Part shown: in pieces, positions 1-6,797 of the stretch | Position numbering within the stretch: the first letter of the stretch is position 1 | Layout: each line of letters starts with the position of its first letter | From: Methylothermaceae bacterium | GTDB lineage: Bacteria; Pseudomonadota; Gammaproteobacteria; Methylococcales; Methylothermaceae | DNA: 8,873 nucleotides | Direction of reading: 5' to 3' | Assembly (NCBI GenBank): GCA_027024125.1 | Contig: JALVSV010000473.1 | Span: 1 to 8,873 of the forward strand | Made by a program: the position numbers and the translations under genes | Notes under the pieces: model-generated | The model's input: the letters and a program-made list of their open reading frames with translations, nothing else | Told to the model about the DNA's origin: nothing | Database searches by the model: none

Positions 1-279
1 GTGGTACATCTAAGCGGTGCTACGGCTACGGCACTGGCTTACCGGCTCGAGCGTCGCCTGTTCGATACCGGTCACGCTGCCACGGTACTGGATTCGGATC
101 AACTGCCGGAGGTCAACCCAAACATAGCCGAAGCACTGACCCATGCAGGGTTGATCGTACTATGGCCACAAGCGGGTACAGAGCCTGCCCTGGCAGAAAA
201 TGCCATCAGGATCGAATCCGACCGGGTCGATCTGGAGCAAGCCCTTCAGGTGCTGAAATCCGCACAGGTCATCCACTGA
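1..279 (+). CDS. C-terminal fragment, degenerate APS kinase (CysC)-like domain, 5'-truncated by window edge
   Basis: The reading frame is open from the first base to a TGA at 277-279, giving 92 residues. The GTG at base 1 is probably not the true start, because the first residues (VVHLSG) look like the strand that leads into a P-loop. The order of elements resembles APS kinase, which phosphorylates adenylyl sulfate to PAPS: LSG at residues 4-6, an LERRLFDTG helix at 16-24, VLDSD at 29-33 where LDGDN is usual, and AGLIVLW at 49-55. Aligned to the family GLSGxGKST loop, residues 3-11 read HLSGATATA, so the glycine and catalytic lysine are absent. From the P-loop to the end an active enzyme has about 170 residues; here about 90 remain, and the arginine-rich substrate region and lid are missing. 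It is probably the non-catalytic tail of an ATP sulfurylase-type or CysN/C-type protein (inference); an unrelated small nucleotide-fold protein is the alternative. A 54-bp gap separates it from convergent comEC. Confidence 0.55.
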   Translation: MVHLSGATATALAYRLERRLFDTGHAATVLDSDQLPEVNPNIAEALTHAGLIVLWPQAGTEPALAENAIRIESDRVDLEQALQVLKSAQVIH

Positions 280-333
280 TTGTGTGACCATAATGGGCAC
301 AGAGATGTTTTGCATTCGGCAACGACTCTGCGC

Positions 334-2589
334 CTACGGCTTCCATGACCATAGATGCTGCTCAAAGGTACGATACTCCCTCACTTCCAAACCTGGCACC
401 AACCGGATCTCGATCGCCCCGGCTACGGCGGTATTGGATACTTGCGCACCAATAGCCTGGTAACGAGCCAGGTTCCTGTCACTGGGAAAACCGAACCGGT
501 TGTGGTAACCGCTGGAAATCAACACAAGGCGCGGCTTCACCGCCTGCAGGAACGCCCAACTGGATGAGGTCGAACTGCCGTGATGCGGCGCTGTCAGAAC
601 GTCCGCACGAAGCGCGTCACCATATTTTTCTATCAACAACGACTCCGCCTTCTCCTCGATATCACCCGGCAGCAGCACGGTTCCATACCGGGTGTGGATG
701 GTTACCACACAGGATCGGTCATTTTCCATCCCTTGAGTCTCTGCAAGCGGCCACAAAACCTGAAATGCCACATCGTCCCAGACCCACCGTTGGCCGGCCG
801 TGCAAGGGTGACCAGGAATGCGTGGAAACGCACCGGGGGCACTGGTCCATAGCTCCGGGGCCCACAAACCATAGAGACCGGACAAACCTCCACTATGATC
901 GCGGTCGGCATGACTGACGATGACACGGTCCAGATGAATCCAGCCCCGATGGCGCAGGAATGGCGTGATGATATCGGACCCGGCGTCGAACCGGTCACTG
1001 TACCTTGGACCCGTATCATAGACCAGAACGTGTTTGGCGGTCTCCACCACCACGGCAAGGCCCTGGCCAACGTCCAGGACGGAAACCCATGCCTCTCCAG
1101 GGGATGGTCTCTTGACACTGGGCAACAACAGGGGAATGAGCAGAATTCCACCCAGCCAGCGTCCAGGCAGGCCGCGCGGCATGATCAGCAGCAACACACC
1201 CAATAATGCCAGCACGACCACTGCTGCCGACTGCGGAGGCTGATGCCAGATTCCCTCACCCAGACCAGACAGCCATTCCAACCCACGCCACACCCAGGAC
1301 ATGAGCCAACTGGCCAGATGCCACAAGGTTCCGCCCCAACTCGGTTCGAACCACCAGGCCACACACCCTGCCAGAGCCAGAGGCACTACCAACAAACCCA
1401 CAACAGGGACGGCCACGGCATTGGCCAGGGGTGAACTCCAACCCACCTGGGAAAAAAAGAACGCTGTCAACGGAGACAATCCCAATAGCAACACTGCCTG
1501 GATCATGATTGCGGACTGCCATGGCGGAGGTGATCGCAACCGACCGGTGATCTGGAAGAATATCCACGCAACCGCCAGAAAAGACAGCCAAAAGCCAGCA
1601 CCCAAAGGAGCCAGAGGATCCCAAAAATGAACACCCAACAACGCCAGGCTGAGACTTCGCCAGGGAGAAGGCGTGGACTGCCAGAGCCAGGCCCCCAGTC
1701 CCAAAGACAGCATGATCAGCGCTCTTTGCGTGGGCAGGGAGAAACCCGCCAGGCCTGCGTATACCGAGGCACCCAAGAGAGAAATCAGTGCAGCACCATG
1801 ATGGACGTAAAGGCGCTCCATCCCCAAATGCAAACCGATTCCACGGCTGAACACCAGCAGGATGCCAGCCACCAGTCCCACGTGTAGCCCTGATATCGCC
1901 ATCAGGTGAGCGGTTCCAGTCGCTCTCAGTACCTGCCACTGACCTGCGTCGATTTCGTCTCGCACCCCCAGGGTAAGCGCCTTGACAACCCCCCGCATAG
2001 ACTCATGGTCCAGCTGACTGTCCATGGCATCGGCAAGCCGTTGACGTATGGCTGGCAATCCCTCTCCCTCCGCCAGAGGCTCGTTTCGGCCATCTCTCAC
2101 CACATATCCCAGCGCACCGATACGGCGGGCAAACAACCAGCGCTCATAATCAAAACCTCCGGGATTTCGGAATCCCCGGGGTTGTTTCAGTCGCACCGTA
2201 AAATGCCATCTCTGGCCAATGGACACTCTATCACCGCCATACCAGCTGAGACGAATCCTGGAGGGTAACTGACGGCCGTGGATTTCCTTCCGTACCAGGA
2301 ACTCGAAACGCCAACCCCCACGCATTCTGACTGCAAAGTCTTCCACGGTCCCTTCGACTTCCAGGGTCTTGCCTTGCAGGGAGCTATCGAGTGGATGCCA
2401 TGCCAACAATACATAGACAGAGGTCCAGCAGAATCCAAAAGCCATCCAGCCAAGTAAACTGCGCCGGCAGAAGAAAAACAAGCACGCCAGCAAGGCCGAA
2501 ACCAGGGCCCAGGCCCAATGGATGAAAGTTGGCAGGGTCAGAAACGATAAAGCCCCCATTAGAAAAGCAGGGCCCACTAGCGCACTCAT
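334..2589 (-). CDS. comEC: ComEC/Rec2-family DNA internalization protein
   Basis: Inner-membrane channel that carries single-stranded DNA into the cytoplasm during natural transformation. The 751-residue length is normal for the proteobacterial family. Residues about 1-65 are hydrophobic segments. They are followed by a soluble OB-like DUF4131 region (about 70-180), then the polytopic Competence domain (about 200-480) with the hallmark TAHLMAISGLHVGL at 226-239. A C-terminal metallo-beta-lactamase-like domain spans about 500-740, with LDVGQG at 505-510, HADRDH at 560-565, PGD at 641-643 and the APHHGS turn at 667-672. The metal-binding HxDxDH motif is intact, so the nuclease-like domain may be active. 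The start is the ATG at 2587-2589. No Shine-Dalgarno sequence precedes it; the upstream reads TATACATATTTT. The gene is convergent with the fragment at 1-279 and divergent from the DUF2062 gene. Whether the cell is competent cannot be told from this one gene. Confidence 0.93.
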   Translation of the reverse strand: MSALVGPAFLMGALSFLTLPTFIHWAWALVSALLACLFFFCRRSLLGWMAFGFCWTSVYVLLAWHPLDSSLQGKTLEVEGTVEDFAVRMRGGWRFEFLVRKEIHGRQLPSRIRLSWYGGDRVSIGQRWHFTVRLKQPRGFRNPGGFDYERWLFARRIGALGYVVRDGRNEPLAEGEGLPAIRQRLADAMDSQLDHESMRGVVKALTLGVRDEIDAGQWQVLRATGTAHLMAISGLHVGLVAGILLVFSRGIGLHLGMERLYVHHGAALISLLGASVYAGLAGFSLPTQRALIMLSLGLGAWLWQSTPSPWRSLSLALLGVHFWDPLAPLGAGFWLSFLAVAWIFFQITGRLRSPPPWQSAIMIQAVLLLGLSPLTAFFFSQVGWSSPLANAVAVPVVGLLVVPLALAGCVAWWFEPSWGGTLWHLASWLMSWVWRGLEWLSGLGEGIWHQPPQSAAVVVLALLGVLLLIMPRGLPGRWLGGILLIPLLLPSVKRPSPGEAWVSVLDVGQGLAVVVETAKHVLVYDTGPRYSDRFDAGSDIITPFLRHRGWIHLDRVIVSHADRDHSGGLSGLYGLWAPELWTSAPGAFPRIPGHPCTAGQRWVWDDVAFQVLWPLAETQGMENDRSCVVTIHTRYGTVLLPGDIEEKAESLLIEKYGDALRADVLTAPHHGSSTSSSWAFLQAVKPRLVLISSGYHNRFGFPSDRNLARYQAIGAQVSNTAVAGAIEIRLVPGLEVREYRTFEQHLWSWKP

Positions 2590-2719
2590 AAAATATGTAT
2601 AATGATTTGGGCGAATGCATAAAATATAGCCGAAGCGACCCGAGGCGCCCTCACCACCTATGGCGCCAGGAGGTATTCAGCTTTTGCCGGCAAACCCGGA
2701 AAACAAAAGAGAATCTTTT
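2590..2719. promoter_or_regulatory. AT-rich divergent region between comEC and the DUF2062 gene
   Basis: This 130-bp spacer must serve both divergent genes. It holds a perfect -10 hexamer TATAAT at 2598-2603 on the plus strand, though no good -35 lies at the right distance. On the minus strand TATACA and TATTTT stretches sit within about 15 bp of the comEC ATG. CATAAAATAT occurs twice as a direct repeat, at 2587-2596 and 2618-2627, 31 bp apart. The palindrome GGCGCC also occurs twice, at 2644-2649 and 2662-2667. A strong AGGAGGT sits at 2668-2674 with no ATG at a usable distance. Promoter activity is inferred from layout and the -10 match only. Confidence 0.4.
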
Positions 2720-3253
2720 ATGCCAAAAAAACTCATCCAACGTTTTCTGCCTGAACACCACCACATCAAGGAACACAAGCATCTTCAATTTCTGGGGGCC
2801 CATCTGCACAACCCCAATCTATGGCATCTCAACCGCCGTTCCACTGCCATGGCTTTTGCCGTGGGTTTTTTCTGCATGTATCTGCCCATCCCCGGCCAGA
2901 TGATCGTGGCCGCGGTTCTGGCTCTGCTGGTAGGTGCCAATCTGCCCATTTCCGTTGTTTTGGTGTGGATCACCAACCCAGTCACCATGCCCCCGATGTT
3001 TTACGCTGCCTATAAACTGGGTTCGTGGGTATTGGGGGTGGAAAACGAGATCTCCCCGGACGTGTTCACGATTGGAGGGGCACTTCACGAGTTGGGAGAT
3101 ATCTGGTGGCCGCTGCTCCTGGGCAGCCTGATTCTGGGAACCGGTCTGGCAGCCATAGGCTATGCCAGTATCAGGGTCATATGGCGCTATAAGGTGATCA
3201 AGACCTGGCGTGAGCGCCACCAGCGGAGATCACAACGTCATTCCACAGGTTGA
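2720..3253 (+). CDS. DUF2062 domain-containing inner-membrane protein
   Basis: A 177-residue member of the DUF2062 family, whose molecular function is not established. In gammaproteobacteria it is commonly found beside lolCDE and comEC, as here. The N-terminus is basic ([11 protein letters not shown]). It is followed by the family stretch HLQFLG...[11 protein letters not shown] at about 22-41, then two close hydrophobic segments at about 43-80 ([21 protein letters not shown] region). The conserved [13 protein letters not shown] with FYAAYKLG follows at about 80-102, and a last membrane segment lies near 131-155 before a basic tail. I chose the ATG at 2720 because known homologues begin with the same short MPxxxxxRxxP leader. 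AAAGAGAA just upstream can serve as a weak ribosome site. An in-frame TTG at 2684, 9-10 nt after AGGAGGT, is an alternative start that adds 12 residues. The gene end overlaps the end of lolD by 16 bp. Confidence 0.85.
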   Translation: MPKKLIQRFLPEHHHIKEHKHLQFLGAHLHNPNLWHLNRRSTAMAFAVGFFCMYLPIPGQMIVAAVLALLVGANLPISVVLVWITNPVTMPPMFYAAYKLGSWVLGVENEISPDVFTIGGALHELGDIWWPLLLGSLILGTGLAAIGYASIRVIWRYKVIKTWRERHQRRSQRHSTG

Positions 3254-3924
3254 AGACAGCCATCTTCCAGTTTCAGGACCACGTCCATGCGTTCTGCCAA
3301 TGACTGGTCGTGTGTGACCACCAGGAAGCTGATATCGAATTCCCGGTTGAGCTCCAGCATCAGCTGATACACTTTGGCTGCCGTCTTCCGATCCAGATTT
3401 CCTGTGGGCTCATCTGCCAACACGCAGCGGGGGCGCGGTACGAGGGCTCTGGCTACTGCTGCCCGTTGGCGTTCCCCACCCGAGAGCTCTCCAGGCTTAT
3501 GATTCAGGCGCTTGTCGAGCCCTACTCTGGCCAGCAGTTCCTGGGCCTGTCTTCGCGCCTCTGGAATTGACCGCCCACCAATCAGCAGTGGCATGACCAC
3601 ATTTTCAAGCACATTGAATTCTGGCAACAAATGATGGAACTGATAGACGAAACCCAAAGTACGGTTGCGACGCCGGCTCAGTTCCTTTTCGGAGAGACTG
3701 GAGATATCCTCCCCATCCCACAGCACCTTGCCTGAGGATGGATTATCCAGCCCACCCAACAAATGGAGCAGGGTGCTCTTGCCAGAACCCGACGCCCCCA
3801 TGATGGCGATGCGTTGCCCTTTGCCGATCTCCAGATCGACACCACGCAACACCTCCACTGGCTGGGATCCCTGATAAAACACCTTGCTCAGTCCCAGGCA
3901 GGACAGCACCGCTTGATCACTCAT
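3238..3924 (-). CDS. lolD: Lipoprotein-releasing ABC transporter ATP-binding protein LolD
   Basis: Cytoplasmic ATPase that powers extraction of outer-membrane lipoproteins from the inner membrane and their transfer to the chaperone LolA. At 228 residues it has the usual LolD length and carries every ABC motif: Walker [10 protein letters not shown] at 43-51, Q-loop glutamine at 95 (VYQF), signature LSGGERQR at 147-154, Walker B CVLADEP at 167-173 with D-loop GNLD, and switch histidine at 205 (VVTHD). It belongs to the MacB/LolD branch. Its ATG overlaps the 3' end of lolC by 8 nt (3917-3924), which suggests translational coupling and equal dosage with the permease. The 3' end overlaps the convergent DUF2062 gene by 16 bp. 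The adjacent lolC distinguishes it from MacB-type ATPases. Confidence 0.95.
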   Translation of the reverse strand: MSDQAVLSCLGLSKVFYQGSQPVEVLRGVDLEIGKGQRIAIMGASGSGKSTLLHLLGGLDNPSSGKVLWDGEDISSLSEKELSRRRNRTLGFVYQFHHLLPEFNVLENVVMPLLIGGRSIPEARRQAQELLARVGLDKRLNHKPGELSGGERQRAAVARALVPRPRCVLADEPTGNLDRKTAAKVYQLMLELNREFDISFLVVTHDQSLAERMDVVLKLEDGCLQPVE

Positions 3925-5164
3925 AACGCAATTCTTCGGCTGGTTTCACTTGCGAAGCCTGCCAGGCAGGGTATAAAGTCGCCAACAGGGTCAGGACAAA
4001 GGCCAACCCACAGATACGCCACACATCCCCCCAGTGAAGCTCGGATGGCAGTTCACTGATGTAATAGACGTCTGCCGAAAGAAAATGGATGCCAAACAAG
4101 CGCTCGATGGCTGGCACGATGGTTTCGACATTGAGTGCCAGGGCGATACCGCCAGCCATGCCTGCCAGGGTACCGAACAAGCCTATGATCGAACCCAACA
4201 GTATGAACACCACCATGATCGCCCCTGGGGTCATTCCCTGGGTTCTGAGAATGGCAATATCGGCACGCTTGTCGGTCACCACCATCACCAGAGTGGAAAC
4301 GATGTTGAAGGCGGCAACGGCCACAATCAGCATCAGGATGATGAACATCACCCGCTTTTCCATCTGCACTGCACGGAAGAAATTGCTGTGCAGGCGGGTC
4401 CAGTCAGTCACGAAGAAACCTGCCCCAAGCTTCTGCGTCAAAGCTTCTGCCACTTGGGGTGCCAGAAAAAGATCATCGAGCTTCAGTCTCAGCCCGCTGA
4501 CTGCCCCATCCAGTCTCAACAGCCTGGCCGCATCTTCAAGATTGACCAATGCCATGTTGCGGTCGTATTCATACATGCCCACCTCGAAAATGCCCACCAC
4601 GGTGAAACGCTTCAGGCGTGGCAGGATGCCTGCCGGTGTGGTGGTGACCTGGGGGGTGATCACCGTTATTTTGTCCCCCAACCAAACCCCAAGATAACGT
4701 GCCAACTCCGCCCCTAGCACGATACCATAGCTCCCTGGCTGCAGGGCCTGCAGACTGCCATGGGTCATCTTGTCCACCACGGCAGAGACCTGTGCTTCGC
4801 GTTCAGGCAAGATGCCTCGCAGCATGCTGCCCGAAACACGCCTACCGAAGGTGAGCATCACCTGCCCTTCGACAAACGGGGCACTGCCGAGGATATGAGG
4901 TTGATCGGCAAGCCGCCGGGCAAGTTGCCGCCAGTCACGAAGGCGCCCATCATAGCCAGTGATTGATGCATGAGAAGTCATTCCCAGGATGCGCTGGCGC
5001 AATTCCGATTGGAAGCCGTTCATCACTGAAAGCACCGTGATCAGCGCGGTCACTCCCAGTGTGATCCCCAGAATCGAAGTCAGGGTAATGAAGGAAATGA
5101 AGTGCGTACGTTTCTTGGCCCTGGTATACCTCAGGGCCAGAAAGAGTGGTAGCGGTCTGAACAT
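3917..5164 (-). CDS. lolC: Lipoprotein-releasing ABC transporter permease LolC/LolE family (LolF-like)
   Basis: Inner-membrane permease of the Lol system. The 415 residues follow the MacB/FtsX-like plan: TM1 at about 22-49 ([21 protein letters not shown]), a large periplasmic domain at about 50-270, then TM2 (about 273-296), TM3 (about 313-342) and TM4 (about 381-401), ending in the family motif [21 protein letters not shown] (here LATLYPAW...). The periplasmic loop [13 protein letters not shown] at 171-183 matches the position and proline spacing of the LolA-binding Hook of LolC. Other parts, such as [13 protein letters not shown] at 221-233, read more like LolE. Because this is the only permease next to lolD, it may be a LolF-type subunit acting as a pair with itself; a separate lolE elsewhere cannot be excluded. 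The ATG at 5164 lies 3 nt after the fur stop codon, and the purine-rich end of fur provides the only ribosome-site-like sequence. Confidence 0.92.
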   Translation of the reverse strand: MFRPLPLFLALRYTRAKKRTHFISFITLTSILGITLGVTALITVLSVMNGFQSELRQRILGMTSHASITGYDGRLRDWRQLARRLADQPHILGSAPFVEGQVMLTFGRRVSGSMLRGILPEREAQVSAVVDKMTHGSLQALQPGSYGIVLGAELARYLGVWLGDKITVITPQVTTTPAGILPRLKRFTVVGIFEVGMYEYDRNMALVNLEDAARLLRLDGAVSGLRLKLDDLFLAPQVAEALTQKLGAGFFVTDWTRLHSNFFRAVQMEKRVMFIILMLIVAVAAFNIVSTLVMVVTDKRADIAILRTQGMTPGAIMVVFILLGSIIGLFGTLAGMAGGIALALNVETIVPAIERLFGIHFLSADVYYISELPSELHWGDVWRICGLAFVLTLLATLYPAWQASQVKPAEELRYE

Positions 5165-5167
5165 GGA

Positions 5168-5590
5168 TTATTTTTTCTTCTGGCAGCGAGTGCAGATACC
5201 GTACAGGATCAGGCTGTGGTCCTGGAGCTCGAACCCGAGCTGGTCAGCGATGGCCTGCTGACGCTTTTCTATTTCCGGATCGGTAAATTCATCGATGTGT
5301 CCACATTTGAGACAGACAATATGATCGTGGTGGCCGCCCCGGTTGAGTTCGAAGACGGAATTACCCCCTTCGAAATAATGGCGACGAACCAGACCTGCCG
5401 CTTCGAATTGGGTCAGGACCCGATAGACGGTTGCAAGGCCAATTTTCTCTCCTTCATCGAGGAGGATTTTGTAGACATCTTCTGCACTCAGATGGTAGCC
5501 ATCGTGGTGCTGGCGCTCCAAGATTTCTAGGATCTTCATCCTTGGCAGGGTAACTTTCAATCCAACATTTCTAAGATCCTGGGATTCCAC
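5168..5590 (-). CDS. fur: Ferric uptake regulator Fur
   Basis: Iron-sensing transcriptional repressor. Numbered from the upstream GTG, the protein shows the N-terminal GLKVTLPRMKILEIL (12-26), the winged-helix recognition region LSAEDVYK...GLATVYRVLTQFEAAGLV (36-70), the metal-binding HHDHIVCLKCGHIDEF (89-104) and a C-terminal zinc-type CTRC at 135-138. Both cysteine pairs (95/98 and 135/138) are present. I start it at the GTG at 5588-5590 because GGAG at 5596-5599 lies 5 nt before it. The GTG at 5594-5596, two codons upstream, overlaps that same GGAG and so cannot use it. The upstream GTG would make a 142-residue protein, the chosen one 140. The gene leads a leftward cluster with lolC (3-nt gap) and lolD, and is divergent from bamE, as fur is in Pseudomonas. 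Confidence 0.95.
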   Translation of the reverse strand: MESQDLRNVGLKVTLPRMKILEILERQHHDGYHLSAEDVYKILLDEGEKIGLATVYRVLTQFEAAGLVRRHYFEGGNSVFELNRGGHHDHIVCLKCGHIDEFTDPEIEKRQQAIADQLGFELQDHSLILYGICTRCQKKK

Positions 5591-5595
5591 ATTCA

Positions 5596-5599
5596 CTCC
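5596..5599 (-). promoter_or_regulatory. fur ribosome binding site (GGAG) that decides the start
   Basis: On the minus strand GGAG is followed by TGAAT and then the GTG at 5590. The 5-nt spacing suits this GTG. The other in-frame GTG, at 5596, shares a base with the GGAG and has no other ribosome site. Confidence 0.55.
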
Positions 5600-5636
5600 G
5601 ACTAAAATTTCCCTTCTCTAAAACATGCAGGTCCCC

Positions 5637-5658
5637 CGGCAATCGAGTATCATTGCCG
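5637..5658. promoter_or_regulatory. 22-bp inverted repeat in the fur/bamE divergent region, candidate Fur operator
   Basis: CGGCAAT (5637-5643) and ATTGCCG (5652-5658) are perfect 7-bp inverted arms separated by 8 bp. The right half, ATCATTGCC at 5649-5657, agrees with the half-site ATCATTATC of the classical 19-bp Fur box at 7 of 9 bases; the left half agrees at only 4 of 9. TATCAT (5648-5653, plus strand) is a 5-of-6 match to a -10 hexamer that would serve bamE. On the minus strand TTGCCG (5637-5642) could be a -35 for fur. A regulator bound here could control both genes. Fur autoregulation is known in other species; binding at this site is inference. Confidence 0.35.
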
Positions 5659-5685
5659 ATTTGCTGGGGACCAGGAAAGCAATCA

Positions 5686-6111
5686 ATGAGAAAGCATCTC
5701 ATCCTTATTACCTATTTTGCAAGTCTGTTTTTGTCTGGCTGCGCCTACAAAATCGATATCCAGCAAGGCAACGTCATCACCCAGTCCCAGGTAGATCAAC
5801 TGCGCCCGGGGATGAGCGCAAACAAGGTCCGGTATCTGTTAGGCACCCCTTTGCTGAAAGACCCATTACATCCAAACCGCTGGGATTACGTCTATAGCTT
5901 TCAGAAAGGAAAAGGCCCAAGATTCATTCAACACCTGACCCTCTTTTTTGACGACCAGGAACGGCTCGTCGCCTTGAAGGGGGACTTCCGCCCCCGTCCC
6001 AAACCAGGACTGGCGGAACCGGAGATCACCACGGTAACGATCCCGCCCCGCAAGATCGAAAAAGGGATCTTCGAGCTGTTGGGAGACTTCTGGCGCGGGC
6101 TGTTCAGCTAG
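5686..6111 (+). CDS. bamE: Outer membrane protein assembly factor BamE (SmpA/OmlA lipoprotein)
   Basis: Outer-membrane lipoprotein of the Bam complex, which folds beta-barrel proteins into the outer membrane. The 141-residue product has a lipoprotein signal peptide: MRK, a hydrophobic stretch, then the lipobox LSGC with the lipidated cysteine at 19. The SmpA/OmlA fold follows, with QGNVITQSQVDQLRPGMSAN, KVRYLLGTPLLKDP and WDYVYSFQKG covering about 27-83, then LTLFFDDQERLVALKGDF at about 88-105. I chose the ATG at 5686 because it gives a correct signal peptide and has AGGAAAG about 6 nt upstream; the in-frame codon at 5653 would put extra residues before the signal. The C-terminal extension after about 110 is proline- and charge-rich and looks lineage-specific. 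The gene is divergent from fur and overlaps the end of rnfH by 8 bp. Confidence 0.94.
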   Translation: MRKHLILITYFASLFLSGCAYKIDIQQGNVITQSQVDQLRPGMSANKVRYLLGTPLLKDPLHPNRWDYVYSFQKGKGPRFIQHLTLFFDDQERLVALKGDFRPRPKPGLAEPEITTVTIPPRKIEKGIFELLGDFWRGLFS

Positions 6112-6373
6112 CGCGCAACCTCCGGGCGTCCTTGGGATCGATGAGCAACGGCCGGTAAATCTCGACCCTTTCCCCAGGGTTGAGCACTCTATCCAACCGG
6201 CAGACACAACCAAAGATACCTACCCGGTCCCTTTCCAGATCAATCCCTGGGAAGACCTTCTGCACTCCGCTGCGTTCTATGGCCTGCAATACCGTCATTT
6301 CCGCTTCCAAGGGAATTGTGACAAGAAACTGCTGGTCGGGTAACGCATAGGCCACCTCCACCCAGTCAGCCAT
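6104..6373 (-). CDS. rnfH: RnfH family protein (UPF0125, ubiquitin-like fold)
   Basis: A small 89-residue protein of the RnfH family, a beta-grasp-fold group whose role is poorly defined; it was named from an rnf cluster and is also called RatB in the ratAB pair. Visible family features are VEVAYALPDQQFLVTIPL at 5-22, the helix MTVLQAIERSGV at 26-37, IDLERDRVGIFG at 44-55 and the C-terminal LNPGERVEIYRPLLIDPKDARR at 64-85. The ATG at 6373 overlaps the 3' end of ratA by 8 nt, and GGGA lies about 6-9 nt upstream of it. The gene is therefore very likely translated together with ratA. Its own end overlaps the convergent bamE stop by 8 bp. Confidence 0.93.
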   Translation of the reverse strand: MADWVEVAYALPDQQFLVTIPLEAEMTVLQAIERSGVQKVFPGIDLERDRVGIFGCVCRLDRVLNPGERVEIYRPLLIDPKDARRLRAS

Positions 6374-6797
6374 ACAGATCCCTTGCCCTTTGGGTAAAGG
6401 CGCTTACCATGGTGTCACAGATCTGGTTGAAGACGGCACCAAAGGCCAACGACCCCAACCTGGAATTCATTTCAAAAGACAGATCCAGGCTGATCTTGCT
6501 GGCATCTTCCCGGAGTGGCTGAAAACGCCAAAACCCTTCCAGATAACTGAATGGTCCCCGCAACAAGGTCATACGAATCTCCTGACCCGGGATGACAAGA
6601 TTTCGTGTGGCGAATGTCTGGCGAAAAGCACGGCGGGAGATTTCGAGCTCGGCCTCGACGATATTGCCTTCCCGCTTCAGAATACAGCTGGCGCTGCACC
6701 AGGGCAAGAATTCCGGATACTTCTCGACAGCATCGACCAAATCAAACATCTTGCGAGCAGAATAACGAACCAGCGCGCTTTTATGTACTTGCCTCAT
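6366..6797 (-). CDS. ratA: RatA / COQ10-type START domain protein
   Basis: A 143-residue protein of the polyketide cyclase/START superfamily. E. coli RatA was reported to bind 50S subunits and block 70S formation, while the related eukaryotic Coq10 binds ubiquinone, so the true role in this organism could be either. Family residues seen are the opening HKSALVRYSARKMFDLVDAVEKYPEFLPWC at 5-34, VEAELEISRRAFRQTFATRN about 48-67, the LLRGPFSYLEGFWRF strand pair about 79-93 and the long C-terminal helix ending TQRARDLYG. I start it at the ATG at 6795-6797 because homologues begin here, AGGGA lies about 5 nt upstream, and this ATG forms an ATGA overlap with the stop of the transporter gene. The frame remains open to 6872 upstream, inside the transporter gene. 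Confidence 0.93.
   Translation of the reverse strand: MRQVHKSALVRYSARKMFDLVDAVEKYPEFLPWCSASCILKREGNIVEAELEISRRAFRQTFATRNLVIPGQEIRMTLLRGPFSYLEGFWRFQPLREDASKISLDLSFEMNSRLGSLAFGAVFNQICDTMVSAFTQRARDLYG

Noticed and set aside
299..337. Possible terminator between the left-edge gene and comEC: CGCAGAG and CTCTGTG arms on the minus strand.
   Set aside because: The stem needs a G-U pair, the loop is about 20 bases and no T-run follows, so it is not supported as an intrinsic terminator.
1256..1939. Long open minus-strand frame inside comEC in a different register.
   Set aside because: It overlaps the Competence domain of comEC, whose frame is clearly the real one; Gly/Trp/Val-rich content is typical of a frame-shifted membrane gene.
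2644..2667. Two GGCGCC palindromes 12 bp apart, able to form a small hairpin.
   Set aside because: A 6-bp stem with a 12-base loop and no T-run is too weak to call a terminator or attenuator.
4034..4717. Long open frame on the plus strand opposite lolC.
   Set aside because: It lies wholly antisense to a well-conserved gene, has composition typical of a shadow frame (rich in His, Gln and Pro) and shows no recognisable domain.
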